Positions 1 to 13,937 of a DNA stretch of 64,000 bases are shown piece by piece (the first letter of the stretch is position 1; the number at the start of each line of letters is the position of its first letter). A model generated the notes under the pieces. It had not been told where the DNA came from and did not search any database. It worked only from the letters and a program-made list of their open reading frames with translations. Location of the stretch: positions 1,984,001-2,048,000 of the forward strand of contig JAKNDB010000087.1 of assembly GCA_024305405.1 (NCBI GenBank), in the 5' to 3' direction. This stretch comes from Dirofilaria immitis (lineage: Eukaryota; Nematoda; Chromadorea; Rhabditida; Onchocercidae). A program made the translations under genes and the position numbers.

Positions 1-865
1 ATTGAATTTCTTTCCGTTTTCCATGCAACATTTCACGTTGGAACCTATCATTTCAATCGAATTTTAAATTGACAAACTTTCTTCAAATTGAACCTATCGT
101 TTTGCTTTTTTTTCATTGATTTGTGTCTACTGTCAAAACCGGTTGATATTGTGCATCCTTTATCATAACAGCGATTACTATATTGCTCTGATAAGAGCAG
201 TATTTTAGATGATTTGAATAAAGCTGTCCTTTTTTAAATATTTTCTAACTATTATATGTTCCTTTAATCATCATTATTAAATACGTTATTAAAACGATAG
301 TTAATTCGACTACGACGAATGATTGAGTGAATTTTTTTTTTTAAATAGCTCTATAAACTATGAAATTAAGAGAAAAAGCTATCAATGAGATTTGGTTTTA
401 TGGAATTTAATATGAATAAATGATTTTTTTCTTTTTTATTTTAACGAGAATAACAGAAGAATAAATTAGATTAGATGATGAAATTGCAGTTAGATGGTTA
501 GATGGATATTGAAAGAGAAGATGATAAAGGTAAGACAATTAACTAGAAATTCGACATATTTATAAGGGCAATTATAGCAATAATGGAATTTATGGATCGT
601 AAGTGTTTAATTTTCTAAATCTTCGTCATCATCCTTTTCTTCTTTTTATCATTCAACTTCCATTCTTTTTAATAATTTATTAGGGTAAATTTAATACTTT
701 ATCTTTTGATTGTCTCACACATACACATCAAATTATCAGTGTCATTGAAGTGACAGTGACCATTTCAAAATGAATGTTTTCAATAAATGTATCATGCGTA
801 AATTAAAAACAAGCATTTTTTCATTATCATAGCTTCATTGAACATGAAGAACAAGTTTGAAATTT

Positions 866-975
866 GATATAAATTATGATATACATGTATAAAATCTACC
901 ATATATATGTGTGAAATTTATCAGTTGACTGATATAAATTATGATATGTATAAAAATTTCATCAGTTAACTGAGG
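866..975. repeat. Diverged tandem duplication of about 55 bp
   Basis: The phrase GATATAAATTATGATAT followed by a TGTATAAAA element and then ATCAGTTGACTGA recurs as GATATAAATTATGATAT, TGTATAAAA, ATCAGTTAACTGA. The second unit lacks a short internal piece. This is direct sequence evidence of a local duplication; I see no function. Confidence 0.6.
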
Positions 976-991
976 GTTATGAATTGCAAAA

Positions 992-1103
992 AATAATCGA
1001 AATTGAAGTTAAAGATTAAAGGCAATTTGTTAAATGCAAATATTACTAATAATCGAAATTGAAGTTAAAGATTAAAAGCAATTTGTTAAATGCAAATATT
1101 ACT
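992..1103. repeat. Two-copy 56-bp tandem duplication
   Basis: A unit starting AATAATCGAAATTGAAG and ending AAATGCAAATATTACT occurs twice head to tail (992-1047 and 1048-1103), with a single G/A difference. The near identity implies a recent duplication. Confidence 0.9.
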
Positions 1104-1549
1104 ATCTAAAAAGAAAAATCATTGCAATCTTTTTCGTCAAAAATTATTAAAGATTGAAAATGAATATATCAAAGTTGTTTGTGTCATAAAAAATGCATGA
1201 AATTTAATAAAAATAATTTATCAATTTCTTAACAATGAATCTTAATGAGATTTATCTTTCTTTAGACTCATTTCAGAAACAACTACAATATCGATTCAGT
1301 TGTGAAAATTGAAATAATAATTTCGATATCTATCGCTATAAACAACAACTAGCAACTAAAAATTATACTTAAGAAAGGATAAAGGAACTTTTAGACAATT
1401 AAAATGATTTGAATATCGATGAAAAAGTTATTCCATAGAAATTCAAATTTTTTAGCAGTGCATATTTCTTAAAGATTTCTTGAAGTTTCTTTAAAAGATA
1501 TGTTTAAAATACCTTAAGGATAATACTTAAATTTCATGTTTGCAAATAT

Positions 1550-1753
1550 TTACTGTTCCAGTAATTCATCATTGCTGATAACGATTACCTGATTGTTGTC
1601 GTTAGATGTAATATTTGCCAAATTTTTTTCTTCTTTATTGTTCTCTGAATTGAATTCTAAAGCATCAAGTTTTATTGTTCCATACGCGGTTTTTTCTTCC
1701 TTAACTTTTTTAATCATTCTATTTTGCTTCTTTATTCCATGAATATTTCCCAT
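1550..1753 (-). CDS. Possible small charged protein or terminal exon, unknown function
   Basis: An ATG at 1753 on the minus strand opens a frame of 67 codons ending in a TAA at 1550-1552. The product is hydrophilic, rich in Lys, Asn and Glu, and ends in DELLEQ. It has no signal peptide, membrane segment or recognised motif. A strong donor-like CAG/GTAATCG lies inside the frame near its end, so this could be an exon joined to sequence beyond the window's left edge. It could equally be a chance frame in AT-rich DNA. I do not recognise the family. Confidence 0.25.
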   Translation of the reverse strand: MGNIHGIKKQNRMIKKVKEEKTAYGTIKLDALEFNSENNKEEKNLANITSNDNNQVIVISNDELLEQ

Positions 1754-1762
1754 TTTTTTCAC

Positions 1763-4700
1763 CTTTTTAATCGTTATATTCCGTTAATTTCTAAAATTAT
1801 ATATCTACTTATTAGACATTTCATGAATAATTATGTCAAATTTATGGCATTTAAAATAAAGCGTGATGCTACTTTTAGAATTGCCTGTAATTATCAGATA
1901 GAATAAGCAATGAAAATTATAATTTCATTGATTAATATATTCCATCTAAAATTTAGAATTTAAATAATATAAGAAAATAAATTAATATAAGGTATCTGAC
2001 AAATCAAACAATTCATTGGTTGTATACATATAGTGATTAACAGTTAGCATTAATAACGATAATAATATAATAAGAAACAATAATGGCAATAATTCCATAT
2101 ACATATTAATTGGCAATAGTAGATATAAATAGACTAATTAATAACATTGAAATGGTGATGATCAGAAAAATGAATAAAAAAAGAAACAATTTTCTATCCT
2201 CGATGTATGGAAACGATGCATCTACATATTTAAGAATTCGCAACTTTTATTATATAATTTGTTGTTTTCTTTGTCTCATTTACTGTAATATTATCGACTA
2301 ATTCAAATTAAAATTCTTTCTGAAATTTCTAAATTCTGTATTTCTGAAACCTAGAATTTTATGAACTTTTACATTCCTAAATAAACTTGATATTTTACAT
2401 ATAAATCATAATATCTGAGTTTATGTCAAAATTCTTTAAAAATTACTGATCAAATTTATTCGATTATTCGATATCGATCATCATATCGTATTGTTGAAGT
2501 ATGTGACACTTAGAAAATACAGTACTATCATTGTCCATTGAATGAAAGGAGTCTCATACATTACGATAATTTTGATACATTATTTTTAATACTAATAATT
2601 TTCAAAATTGATACATAAAAATGGAAATCCATAAATAAATTTGTAGAAAAACATAATGAAGATTATTTCATAATACGTTCAAATTTTTTATACTAAAATA
2701 ATTTCAATTTAATTGTATCTTTAAACATGAATAATTTTCTTTATGATGAAGAAAAATTTGATTTGAAATGACGTCCACACATTATGCATCATTATCTCGA
2801 TTTCTAAAACACAATAAGTGGGATAGTTTTTCTAATATAAACAGTGAATAGACCATTCTGCTTATTAATATTATTTCAATTAAATATTTTTTTCTAATTG
2901 CAAGTCGATTCGAAAATCATAGGTAATTTTCGTAATTGATATCGTAATGGCTGTAGATAATGATATGATTATTGTGATTGCAATAACTGCAAATAATAGC
3001 GAAGATAACGGCTTTTTTACTGTTTAATATGTGATATACTAGGTGAGTTTATGCAAGAGATTTGGATTAAACAAGAATGTATATATGACAGAATGAAGAG
3101 ATCATTCACCAAAAGTATTTTGCTGATATGCTTTTTTATCATGAAGCATATTTGACAAACTAATATTCGAAGACTTGCAGAAATACTTCCTTTATTTTCA
3201 ATTTTTTTTTCGTCGAGCATTATAAAGATTACTTAATGTCCATTAACTTGGGTATCATATAATTTAAGTAAGATTATTTGCATCCTGAAATTCAGATTCA
3301 GTTTTGATGAAATAACTACTAAATTCTCATATAGCTATATTATTTTTCTCTTTCTTATATAGGGTGGGAAAAATTGGTCATTTTTCTTTTTATTAATTAA
3401 TTTACAAACTTTAACGAAATTAATTATTCGTATAATTAATATTAAAATGACGATTAAATTATCATATCCAAATTAATTATTAGCGTGTGTTATAATATAA
3501 TGTTATAAAAAAAAATGTTTTCGAAGTAAATTCAAATTGTCTGCCGTATTGTAACAAATTTCTTTCTAAAAAGTACTCACTAAGTATTTTGACTTAGCAT
3601 TTTAAAAAGTTAGAAGAAACAGAAAACGAAAAAATGAGAAAATTAAAGAAGTAAGAAATTAAAAATGATACAGAGAAATAAATGAAAATTTTGCCAAAGA
3701 CAATGAAATGAATGAAGAATAAAGTAGTCGCTTGACAACGGTTAAATATATTTTTCACTGAGTATCGAATCTAAGACTAATTCTATTTGAAAAAATAATA
3801 TTTCCATTTGGGAATATGTAAATGAGAAGTAGAATAGTGATTAATTAATTGCTATCGTTGCTTTTTCCCAGTCTTCAGAAAGTATTTCTAATCTCTTAAA
3901 TATAAATGCCCGATATTTTATGAAATTTCACAACAAAAAAAGTTTTTGAATTATTGAATATTAAAATTAGATATGGCATAATCTCTAGAACGTGATTTAC
4001 TAAAATGTGAAAAAAAAGCGAAACAAATAAAGAAAGAATGATGTAGTTGAAAAAATTGCAATTTCTATAAATGAAGTAATCTAGCTTTTGATTCTTTTCA
4101 ATTTTCGGTTTTTTTTTACACTCACAAAATATTTGTAAGAAGTCATCTTAAATATATTCATATGATTTCCCGAAAAACTTACATTATGTATAAGAATTTA
4201 TCATTTCTATATATTTAACTAAAGTTCAATTAAAGTACTCATAAAATTTTGATATTTATAAATCAGCTGATCATTATACAATCATTCTAAACATTATAAA
4301 ATCATAATGATATGGAAGTCATTTTTATGAACAGCTATCATTTTCTCAATTTCGTATCATGGCATATTCTTTGAAGAATATTGAATCCAGTAACAGTATG
4401 ACAAATTAATGTCTTTTTGATAATTCGAGAAAAACTCATGCAGTATTTACGAATCAAGTATCAAATAAACATTTGTTCTGTTTAGTGAAATTAAAACTTT
4501 TTTATTATATAAAAATTAAAAGAGCGCAGCTGGTAATATGCAAATAGAAAAATAATAAGTAAGACATGAATAACTAGGAAAAGAAGGCTATTTAATTAAT
4601 TAAAATAAGGTAACCTAGATAATTATTAAATTGTTGCATGTAACATCTGATTTTCGGAAATAATTTTAATTTTTTCTCATTATGCAGTTAAGATATTCTT

Positions 4701-4971
4701 TATTTTTCTTGCGCTACGTGATACAAAAAGTTGCAACTGCTTTATTTCCACTTAAGTTCCAAAACGTTGTCAAAAATAAAATCCAAGACACAATCTCAAA
4801 CTTGGGTCATTAAACCTCTAATATAAAAGTCTTTCGAACACGATAACGAATTCAACAATTAAGATTTTGATAAGACAAATAAATAAACAATGGTAACAAT
4901 ACAAAAAAGAGACATCACTCCAAATACTTATTTCATAGATCATATCTTTTGAAAATGATTTTGTTGTTCAG
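1763..4971. other. Gene-poor stretch
   Basis: About 3.2 kb without supported genes. Short open frames on both strands are Ile/Phe/Asn/Lys-rich, as expected from AT-rich noncoding DNA, and no acceptor-donor pair frames a convincing exon. I see no repeat structure beyond homopolymer runs. Confidence 0.55.
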
Positions 4972-5130
4972 GGTGCTCTTCTTTCATACAAATGGAGGAT
5001 CCTAGTATAGTTCTACGACTACAAGAAACAACGCTCTTGTTGGCTCGTGTAAAGCTCATTTTGGTGTTCAAAGATAGACATAGACAGATACAATGGGCGG
5101 GCAATTTCCGTTTACATTTTACATTACATA
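4972..5130 (+). other. Coding-like island, candidate exon
   Basis: A locally GC-richer block is bounded by a good acceptor (TTGTTGTTCAG, AG at 4970-4971) and a donor (CATA/GTAAAT at 5131). Between them one frame is open (reading MEDPSIVLRLQETT and onward to WAGNFRLHFTLH), phase 1 at both ends. The minus strand is also open across the block. I do not recognise the protein, and no partner exon could be assigned. It may be a 5' exon of a long gene, a decayed fragment, or a conserved noncoding element. Confidence 0.25.
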
Positions 5131-5578
5131 GTAAATCCGTATATACAATATATATACCTAGCAGCACTAAATCCAGAATAAAGGAATTACTAATTCTGCT
5201 GTTCTTCTAGTGATTTTAGCGAAATATTATTCGTTTTGAAGAAAGTTAAAGTTTCTTGTTCAATATGCATAAATGATTAGCATAACGTATGGTAGTGCTT
5301 TCCATAATTTATTTAAAGTTTTCAAAATATGCTAAAAATTACTAAATTCTGCTAATCAGAGATAAATTGGATATAAATAAATTTGATCTCATTAGATAAT
5401 ATGATATTTCAATAATGAAAATTTAGGTGAATAGTGATAGTGCTTTCTTATCCTTTAAGTTTTAATTATTGATAATTTTCAATAAAAAATACTGAAGAAA
5501 TTTCTAAATTTATGGAATTAAATTAACAATTATTTCATCTAACAATTCAAAGTTGTAGAGCAATTATTATCTTCTTTT

Positions 5579-6213
5579 TGTTGGGAAATTAACTTTTCTA
5601 GTTAAACTTGAATAATTAAACTTCCAAATATACGCATCGTGGTGATGATCTTTATTCTGTAATAAATACGTTGAAAAAATTAAGGCGATAGAAAAAAGCT
5701 TAACAACGCGAGTAAAATATCAGGCCATTATAATAAGGGATGAGAATGAGATTAGCAGCCGGACAATATGAGAGGAACGAATGAATGACTGCTAATGTTG
5801 CTTGACTGAGTAACCACAGCTTGTAACATGCCAGCTGACCATGAGAAGCTCATTTTGATATCAGTGATTCTTGATTTTTCTAATTAGTGATGGCTTATCA
5901 TACATTAGTTACGCGGAGGGTTTAGTTATCAGAAAGAGAAATGAGAATGATATATGGATAATATTCAAACATGTCGAAAACTTTGATTGTTTTAACATTC
6001 CAGATAATTAACATAGCATATAAGCGTTGAACATTTTAAACATAGCATATAAGCGTTGTTATAGGAAACAAAGAGAAGAATTAGATAAACGATTCATTAT
6101 ATTAGACATCCTAACATTCGTTTATATTAGATGATGATGATTCATGCAAAAATAATTTGATTAGTTTTTTTTTTTTTTGCATATCTATTATATATTATTT
6201 CGGCTTTCCGACA
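5579..6213 (+). mobile_element. LTR-like dispersed repeat, copy A (possible solo LTR)
   Basis: About 635 bp that aligns along nearly its whole length with 35204-35738 (copy B). The two share many islands such as AATGTTG(C/T)TTGA(C/T)TGAGTAACC, TTGTAACATG, TTAGACATCCTAACATTC and TTATTTCGG(C/T)TTTC(C/T)GACA. The ends are short imperfect inverted repeats (TGTTGGGAA at the left, TTTCCGACA at the right), as in retrotransposon LTRs of the BEL/Pao or Gypsy type. No internal element, primer-binding site or target-site duplication is visible. This copy carries an internal duplication of AACATAGCATATAAGCGTTG (6010-6058) that copy B lacks. Confidence 0.6.
6010..6058 (+). repeat. Short duplication inside LTR-like copy A
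   Basis: AACATAGCATATAAGCGTTG occurs twice in succession, separated by a few bases. The matching region of copy B near 35576-35605 has one degenerate version, so the duplication arose after the copies separated. Confidence 0.8.
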
Positions 6214-6261
6214 AAAGCAATGCTAAAAAATTATCATCTAATTTATGAAATGCTTAATGAT

Positions 6262-6311
6262 CATATATATATATATATAAACGAAATATATATATATATA
6301 TATATATATAT
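6262..6311. repeat. AT dinucleotide microsatellite, two blocks
   Basis: Two (AT)n runs are separated by AAACGAA, just downstream of LTR-like copy A. Such a tract is likely length-polymorphic. Confidence 0.95.
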
Positions 6312-6787
6312 TACTGATCAATGTTAAGATCCAGTATTAGAATATTACTATGATAATTAAGCTTGAAAGTATTTGAAAATTGATTGATAAATTAGGAGAC
6401 TGAATGACTTATTTTTAATAATTTATACTAAAGGTAATTAAAGAATAGCTAAAATTTGATGTAATTTATATGACCACATAAAATAAATTAAACACTACTG
6501 ACTTCAGTAAGCTAATTAATGATCTACTTCAATAACTATAAAACTTAATTATTAGGTTATCAATTAAATTAAAATAAAATACAATGGACAAAAATAAAAA
6601 GATATAAGCAGCTATGCTTTCTATGAATGAATAAACTAGTTTTTTTTTTTTTTTTTTTTAATTTCGTAACTACAATGAATTAAAGAGAAATTGAACCTGA
6701 TTTAAGCAATAATACCGAATTATTATTATCATTGTTTTCGCCTATTCTATTCTATTTGATTATTTGAACAATGTGAATTCTTTTTAG

Positions 6788-7012
6788 CGAATCTATCGAT
6801 TCTCGTTAAATGTGATATCGCAAACCACTTTATATCTAGATGGATCAAGCTGTAAAAGTACTTGGAGACAGATTAGGTCAGTGAATTCAATAATTAGTTT
6901 GCGTCAGGGACCTGTTGGATACATGAAATTAAGCACGAGTTATTGGGCAAGTCATGTCAACACCTCGATGCATTTCCTGTACAGATCATATAAAAGATTT
7001 ATGATAATTTAA
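6788..7012 (+). other. Coding-like island, candidate exon or short ORF
   Basis: After an acceptor (TTCTTTTTAG, AG at 6786-6787) a frame stays open for about 75 codons to a stop at 7010-7012. A donor-like ATTAG/GTCAGTG occurs at 6877, which would give an 89-nt exon ending in phase 2. The reading includes LYLDGSSCKSTWRQI and YMKLSTSYWASHV, better balanced in composition than the surrounding AT-rich frames. I do not recognise it, and no linked exon was found. Confidence 0.22.
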
Positions 7013-10000
7013 TTTTTTAATGAAATCGTCGGTTAATTTCATTAATTTTATTGAATTACTGATAAGTGATAAAAGTCGTTGATTTACATGTCTAAATATT
7101 TGTTTGTCTTCGATAAATAACTCATGAAAAGCATTTAAGAAAAATAATTTAACACTTCATTTAATACAAAATTAGAATTGCAAATTATAAAACACCATTT
7201 CATAGGAAACATGAATACCTAATTTCCTAAGAGATACTGGTCGATGAGCAATTGTGAATATTAGTTATGGATTTATTTTTATAAGTCATCGATAATTATT
7301 GTCTAATCAACTATTAATTATTAATTGACTTTATCACTTGCCAAATATTGTTTGCTACTATTTACTGATAATCAATTTTTATCAAAATTCCTTAATAATC
7401 ACCATATTTGCTTATTATTTTTAGAAAAATCCCAACACGTTATCAAAGAATACGAGAACAGAGAATAGTTTATGTTATTAATTCTGATTGCTTTGCATGC
7501 TTTTTTTTTATCTAATTCAAAAGGAATAAATTAGCATCTGCTAAATTATTTAATATTAGCAATTCTTATTTAATGGTTTGTCAAGAAATTATTTGATGGC
7601 CGAAAAAAAATTGATAAAAATGCTGCAGTCACGCATTCATTTTGCGGAATTAGCTACGATAATTTCTGAAATATTTGCCTACATCGAAACATTGTCCATG
7701 TAAACTAAAGGATTTAGAAAAATGATTATATTTTAAATTACTTCATGATAGGAATCTTGGTATTTTTTATGATTTCTTGTCACAATTTTTACATTAGAAC
7801 AAAGAAAGATGATATTACGCCCATGCGTGCTGCGTTTTTTATGTTTTTGATTTTACAACATTATTATTTATAAGAAAAAAACTTTTGAAAAATGTTAGAA
7901 TTCGAGATAAATTCAAATTCTCGTTGAAAATTTATTCATCTTAAAATTTGTCAATTCAACGACTTATCAAATAATTCAATTTTCAGATTTAATATTGCAT
8001 CTCATTTTACGCAATAATAAAATATCAAAAGTTCATATTTTAAATACTAGAAAAAGGTGTTGGGTGTGTATTTAATAATAATATGCTTATTTTCTTATTA
8101 TTTCAATCTATCTTATGGTCTTTAAAATGCTTCGAGATCATTTTGGGTGTACATTTAATAATTATCTTATGCATTATTTTCTATATAAATACAAAAACTT
8201 TCTTAATTCTCACAAATACTAATATATTAAGATGTGGGACGGCAAATAGCAGTTATGCCCAACTGAAAATTAATAGTAGAAAATAATATTGGAAATTTGT
8301 GAGAATTTCACGCCTTTATGTGAGAAAGAAAAAGTTTTTAGGTAATCTGATTGCATAATAGTTGTGGATCTTGTGATCCAGATGTACATGTTTCGAGAAA
8401 ATATATGTGAATTCAGAAGCAAGTGATTATTAGATTATTATCATTCAGCTCGTCATCAACTTGCTTTATTAAAATTATATGAGCATTTAATGTAATGCAT
8501 TTCTGCTTTTAAAGTGACCGGAGCATCGTTAATATTTTATACTTAACCTCTAGAAATCATTTTCTTAACTCTCGATTCCAATTCATTCGATAAATGGGAT
8601 ATAAGCTAACATTAAGGCATATAAAGCGATCATCTATAATATCATTATTAATGATCATGTATTATTAAAATTTATTTTCAATGTAGTTTTAATCGTATAT
8701 CGAGCAGTGATAAAATGTTTCTTCATCCATAATAACCAAAGAGTATTGAGCGAAAATGTCCTAATGGAAAATTCGCTTATTAAATTAAGTAAATTCACCA
8801 AATATTTGAATGTGAAACGAATTGAAATCTATTGAATATAATAGAATAGAAATGATGAAATGAAGAGAAATCAAGTATTAACATAATTAAGTCTCGCGAC
8901 ACTTTTCTATAATAAAAAATGGATGCCATATGTTCTGCGAAATCTAATTTTGACAGAAAACTATTTCACTTATAGAATGTATTAGTTTTTATATGCATAT
9001 TATTTTAAATTGTAAATTAAATTTTTTTTTCGAATTGAGTAATTCCAAAAACATTCATTTGAATAATAATAGGTGAAATATTACGAACGCAGGATCGATA
9101 TTATTGCAAAGTTTGTTTTAATTTTCGTTTTTGTTGTTTGCTCCTTTATAGAAATAACATTTCGTTACATATTTGTTTATTTGTTCACATATCTGGTTTT
9201 CAAAATCTTTCATAAACTTGCATTATGTAGAAAAATTTTGATTAAATCAAATGAATTAGACAAGTTTCATATCGTCGCAAATTTAAAGATAATTTTCAAA
9301 TTTCCGGTCGACAAATGTCACTCAAATACCACGAATTCAATCATTTTCATTATCTTAAGATTAAAGGTCAGTTTTGCTACTTTTTGCTTTTTGATGGACA
9401 GCACTTATCCTTACCTTATTTCAATTATCAAACATCATATTCATGCATATATGTTTTATTATGTGAGAAAAAGTTTTCTGAGTTGAGAACAAAATTATTA
9501 TTCTAAATTCATTTACTCCATCATGATTCATTACTCTATCATGATAATATTCCTACTTGCAAGTTAAAAACAGAATAAATTACTAATATTCAATAATATT
9601 GACATGCATTATTATTTCAAACTTCTCACGTGAAAAAGAATTATTATAATTTATGTTCTCGAAAGAGGAAATGCAAAATAGTTCATAATGTAAAATTTAT
9701 AAATAATTTCAAATTCTTTTTAGTCGATGACTATTGAGGTTTGGAAAACTATCTCATTTTTAATGCAATTAAACTAACAATTAAATTTTTTCATAAAACT
9801 TGATCTAAATAATTTATCACTATGATCAAATAAAGGTTAAATGTTTTAGAAATTCCATCGGAGAAATTGTTACTTTTGGCATATAAAGAATAGACGATTC
9901 AAACTACTAATAGTTTAATTGGTGGATAAATTAAATAAAAATGGTATAAAGATCATATTCTTCTAATTTTAGAAAAATAAGTTCAATAAATATACTAGAT

Positions 10001-13000
10001 AGTTCATCTAAACAAGTATATATGAGGAGGAGTTGGTTTTTTGGTAATGGATTTTTAAAAGAATATTTTTTAAAATGTTTGTTTAATCTTGAAAAATGAT
10101 ATTTAAACATATATTGTTTAGGTAATTTCTGATGAAATTAATGCTTGCATTAATCACTTTCCTTCATGGAAAAATTTATCGTATATTCAGAATCTTTAGA
10201 ATTACATGCAATATGACAAATTTACCAATTTTTATCTTTCATATCTGAATGCAATGATTCTTCTCCTATTTAATGATGAATTATGTTTTTTTTTTCAGAT
10301 AGCTAAGGTATGGTAAATCATAAAACGAAGGATGGAAAACGATGCAAAATATGATGTCATTCTTAAATGTGTAATATTGTTGTTTAATTTGTTATACGAG
10401 TTTACAAGATCATTCAACTTATTCTTTGTCTTCAAAAATTATTACATTCTCCATTTTCTGATAATTTTATTCGAATTTTTTATTAACACGTTCTTTTGAC
10501 ATATCATCCTTGAATAACAAATAAAATTATTATACTTTTATAAATCCTTCATTTCTTGATGCTTTTAATTTCGAGATTTTGGTAGAAACTTTTTGTTTAC
10601 GAGAAGCAATTGTTCACAATTCCATTCCTATCCGATTTTTTTGTTCGATTTCTTTCTTAAATTTCTGAATTTCGCATTAAATATTTTCGAATATACCGAA
10701 GTAATTTGTATGGCCGAAATTAAGAAAATTGTTAATTTTGAATTTTTTTCAATGCAATTAAAAGTTATGCCACATTTTGATTTTAATATTCTTGAAATTT
10801 TTACTTCATTTATCTTGATTTAAAGTATGATTACATGAAATAAACTTTTAAATTTAATATGATATCCAAAATTCATCAACGAACTGACCTTGATAACAAT
10901 GATATCTCTATTTATATCACTTAAATGTTGACTATTAGAAATTTTACACTATTAGAAATTACAGGATAAGCAGATAATATTATTATGAGATGTAAAATTG
11001 ATTTAGATATTTTATGATCACTTTTTATTTATAAATGTAAATTATAAACAGGAAAAATTAAATTTAATTGCTTAAAATTACTGCTAACAATATTATGGGT
11101 GAGCGTCTCGTATGAGATGGAATTCTAATCAATACAATGTAAAAAAATAGGATGTAAAATGATTTTTGTAAATTAAATTTGAAATATTTCAATACATTTT
11201 ATTTTCAGTCAAATTTTCGATGTTTTTTTTATTAATTTTGTTGTGAACATTTTGTTATTATTTCATTTTTATCATTTCCTTTGCAATGAATTAGGATTAA
11301 GAACTTTTTATCATCTGATATTGAAAATTCGGGAAGTGATCAAAATTTACGACACTATCTATCTTTACTATATAAACTCATAATTTATTTTATATTTTAT
11401 TCATTGTTTAGCATGATATTGTTTATTGTTATTTTATTTCTATGATCAGGTTTTATTTGAATATCTGATCTACATCTCTCTTTCAAATTCAAATAAATAT
11501 TTTTTCAAAATATAGTTAAAACAAGCTTTTATTTTTGCTCTAAATTTTCAATTTGCAAATAAATTAGATAATATTTGGAAATATAAATGCTTTATCTTCA
11601 TTTGAAGATTACGCCTGTTTGAATTAATATATTTTTTAAATTCATATTTGTTATTTAAAATATGATTATAATTAGATAACAAATAATTTTTTTTTTTTGT
11701 GAAAGTATCAGTGTTTGGTAATAAAATTATAAATGTTTTTCTTAATTATATTTAAATTTATCATATTGGTCTAATTGAAAAGATAAAAAAATGAGAAATG
11801 AAACTGTTTAAAAAAATTGCAGAAATTATGTTAGATTTTTGAGACTGTATATTTAGATGTATCTATTATCATTATCTTTAACTTTACTGTTTCAATTGAT
11901 CTAAAATCTCTAATGGATCTTTTTCGAAATATTACCTTTCAAATCAGGAAAAATGTTTTTTTTATTATAAACATAATATTTCTTAGAACTTATTAGAAAT
12001 TCTGGATATTATAACAAATTAATAGGCAAAAATAGTTCAGAAATTGGCAAAGCTAAAATAATGTAAATCTAATTTTTATTAGTCGAGAAAGTTTTTATAA
12101 TATTTATTGAATTAAATTTACAGGAAATTCGTTATTATTTTTATTTTTTGCTCCATAAAATTTGAATATGCTATAAGAAAACAAAACATCAAACATTTCT
12201 TTTGTTCGATTGCTTGCTTGTGATAAGATATATTGATTATGATTGGTAAAATCAAGCTATAAAATAGTTGAGCTCTATGTGTTGTCTTCTTTTATAACAA
12301 TTATGGAATACGAAAAATTGGATAATTGCCAGCATGCAATTGTAAATAAGTTTAGTAGAAAAACAATAAACAAATTGATTTCAAAAGAGTCAAAGAAAAT
12401 GAAAGGGTGTTAGGTTGACAAATATTCCAACGATATGTAAAGTTTGATCCTGATTTCCCATTAACTTTTGTAATTTTGAAATTCATTAGAAATAAAACGC
12501 TCAGTTTTTTGCAATGTTCTATTCAATGTTTTTGAAGACCTAAAAATATTAAAATTAATCCTAACTTTTTATTGCTTAATCCTAATAGAAGTTGTATTTT
12601 ATCAATTTTAAATAATCAGGTGCATATGAGCAAAATACCTATTTGAACTGGAAAATTATGTAAAATCGGTTTAAATGATATTATAAATAATCAAAGAATT
12701 ATTTTGTCGCTTTTTATGCATGAAATTAATTCTTTTCTCATCATGATCTTTTGGTTAACAAAATGAAAATTTTGATCAATCAATAAGAGTTCATCATGAA
12801 CAAAATTTAATTTGATCTATTTATAGGTAGGTTTAATAAAGATTAAACGGTTTGCAACGATTCATTTTATCATTGTTAATTTTCTTTCTTTTTTTCCAAC
12901 TGCTTTAAAATTGTACTTAATTTGGAAAACGCTGAATGGAATTATCAAATAATTTAAGTGTTTTTAAATTTCTATTAATATCAATATATTTTTTTTAATA

Positions 13001-13937
13001 GAATTTTCAAGAAAAAATTTGATCATTGCAAATTTTAGAATTTGTTTTTTTTTATTTCATAATTTTAGTTCTTTCCTTTCAATTTCATGCAAGTTTTAAA
13101 TAAGAAAATATACCTATAATATTCATTAGTAAAGTAAAAGAATTGATAATACCACCTGAAGATTGTTATTGTTCATATCAGTTTATTTTTCCCTGCAACT
13201 TTCTTTTAATCTCATTATCATTTTATTATCATTCCTTTTTCAATATTCTATCGAATTCCAAAGTATGAAAAAAAAGAGATTTCAAAAATAGAAATACTTA
13301 AAAGATCAATATTCCGCTTAAATTATAGTTTAAATCGCTGATTTATATTCAACAATATTAATTGATTAAAATTTGTTATCCCTTTTAAAGAATTTAGTTT
13401 CTGATCTCTTTCATCTGTTGATCTCATTGAATACAATGAATCGGAATTAAAAAAAAAAATTTCTTTTGACCTCTTTCCTAATCGAAGTTATAGACAGTTC
13501 TTTGTTAAAATGAGAGCAATGAATAATAAAGAAAATTTCATTAATTCAACAAATAAAAGTAATTAATTAATTAATTAATTAGCTGGAAGAAATTAGATTT
13601 GCAAAATATTACAAATATTTTCATATTTCCTTGAAAGGCAAAAGAAAAATTTCTATGATTCTTCCTCAATAGTATTTTCATAAATTATGATCAAATATTC
13701 TATATAATTCCATCATAATTCTTTGAATTCCATTGTTGTTTAATAACACTATGATTATTTTATTATCATATCATTACGATCACTATGCAACATTTTTTCT
13801 TTGATTATGTTTATCAAATATCAGAAAAATCCGTAAGATTATTTTCGAAAATTAAAATCAAAATAGTATATAAATTTATTGTTATGATAGAAATAGAACG
13901 AATATTATTATCTCTTGAACATTATGATACATACGGT
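7013..13937. other. Gene desert
   Basis: About 6.9 kb with no supported gene. The longest frame (9073-9486, plus) has 137 codons but begins at a non-ATG codon, is rich in Phe/Ile/Tyr, and shows no domain, so I do not call it. A short (TTAA)-type run lies at about 13560-13581. No dispersed repeat shared with other parts of the window was noticed. Confidence 0.5.
13560..13581. repeat. Short TAAT/ATTA tetranucleotide run
   Basis: Five to six consecutive AATT-type units form a self-complementary simple repeat. It is too short to matter functionally on its own. Confidence 0.8.

Larger units (their letters stand above)
1..1549. other. Gene-poor AT-rich stretch
   Basis: I see no supported gene in this stretch. 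It holds two short tandem duplications (annotated separately near 866-975 and 992-1103). The open frames here are short and show no splice-site support or recognisable protein motif. Confidence 0.6.

Noticed and set aside
9073..9486. 137-codon plus-strand frame
   Set aside because: Starts at a non-ATG codon, is Phe/Ile/Tyr-rich as random AT-rich DNA would be, and has no splice signals, signal peptide or motif that I recognise.
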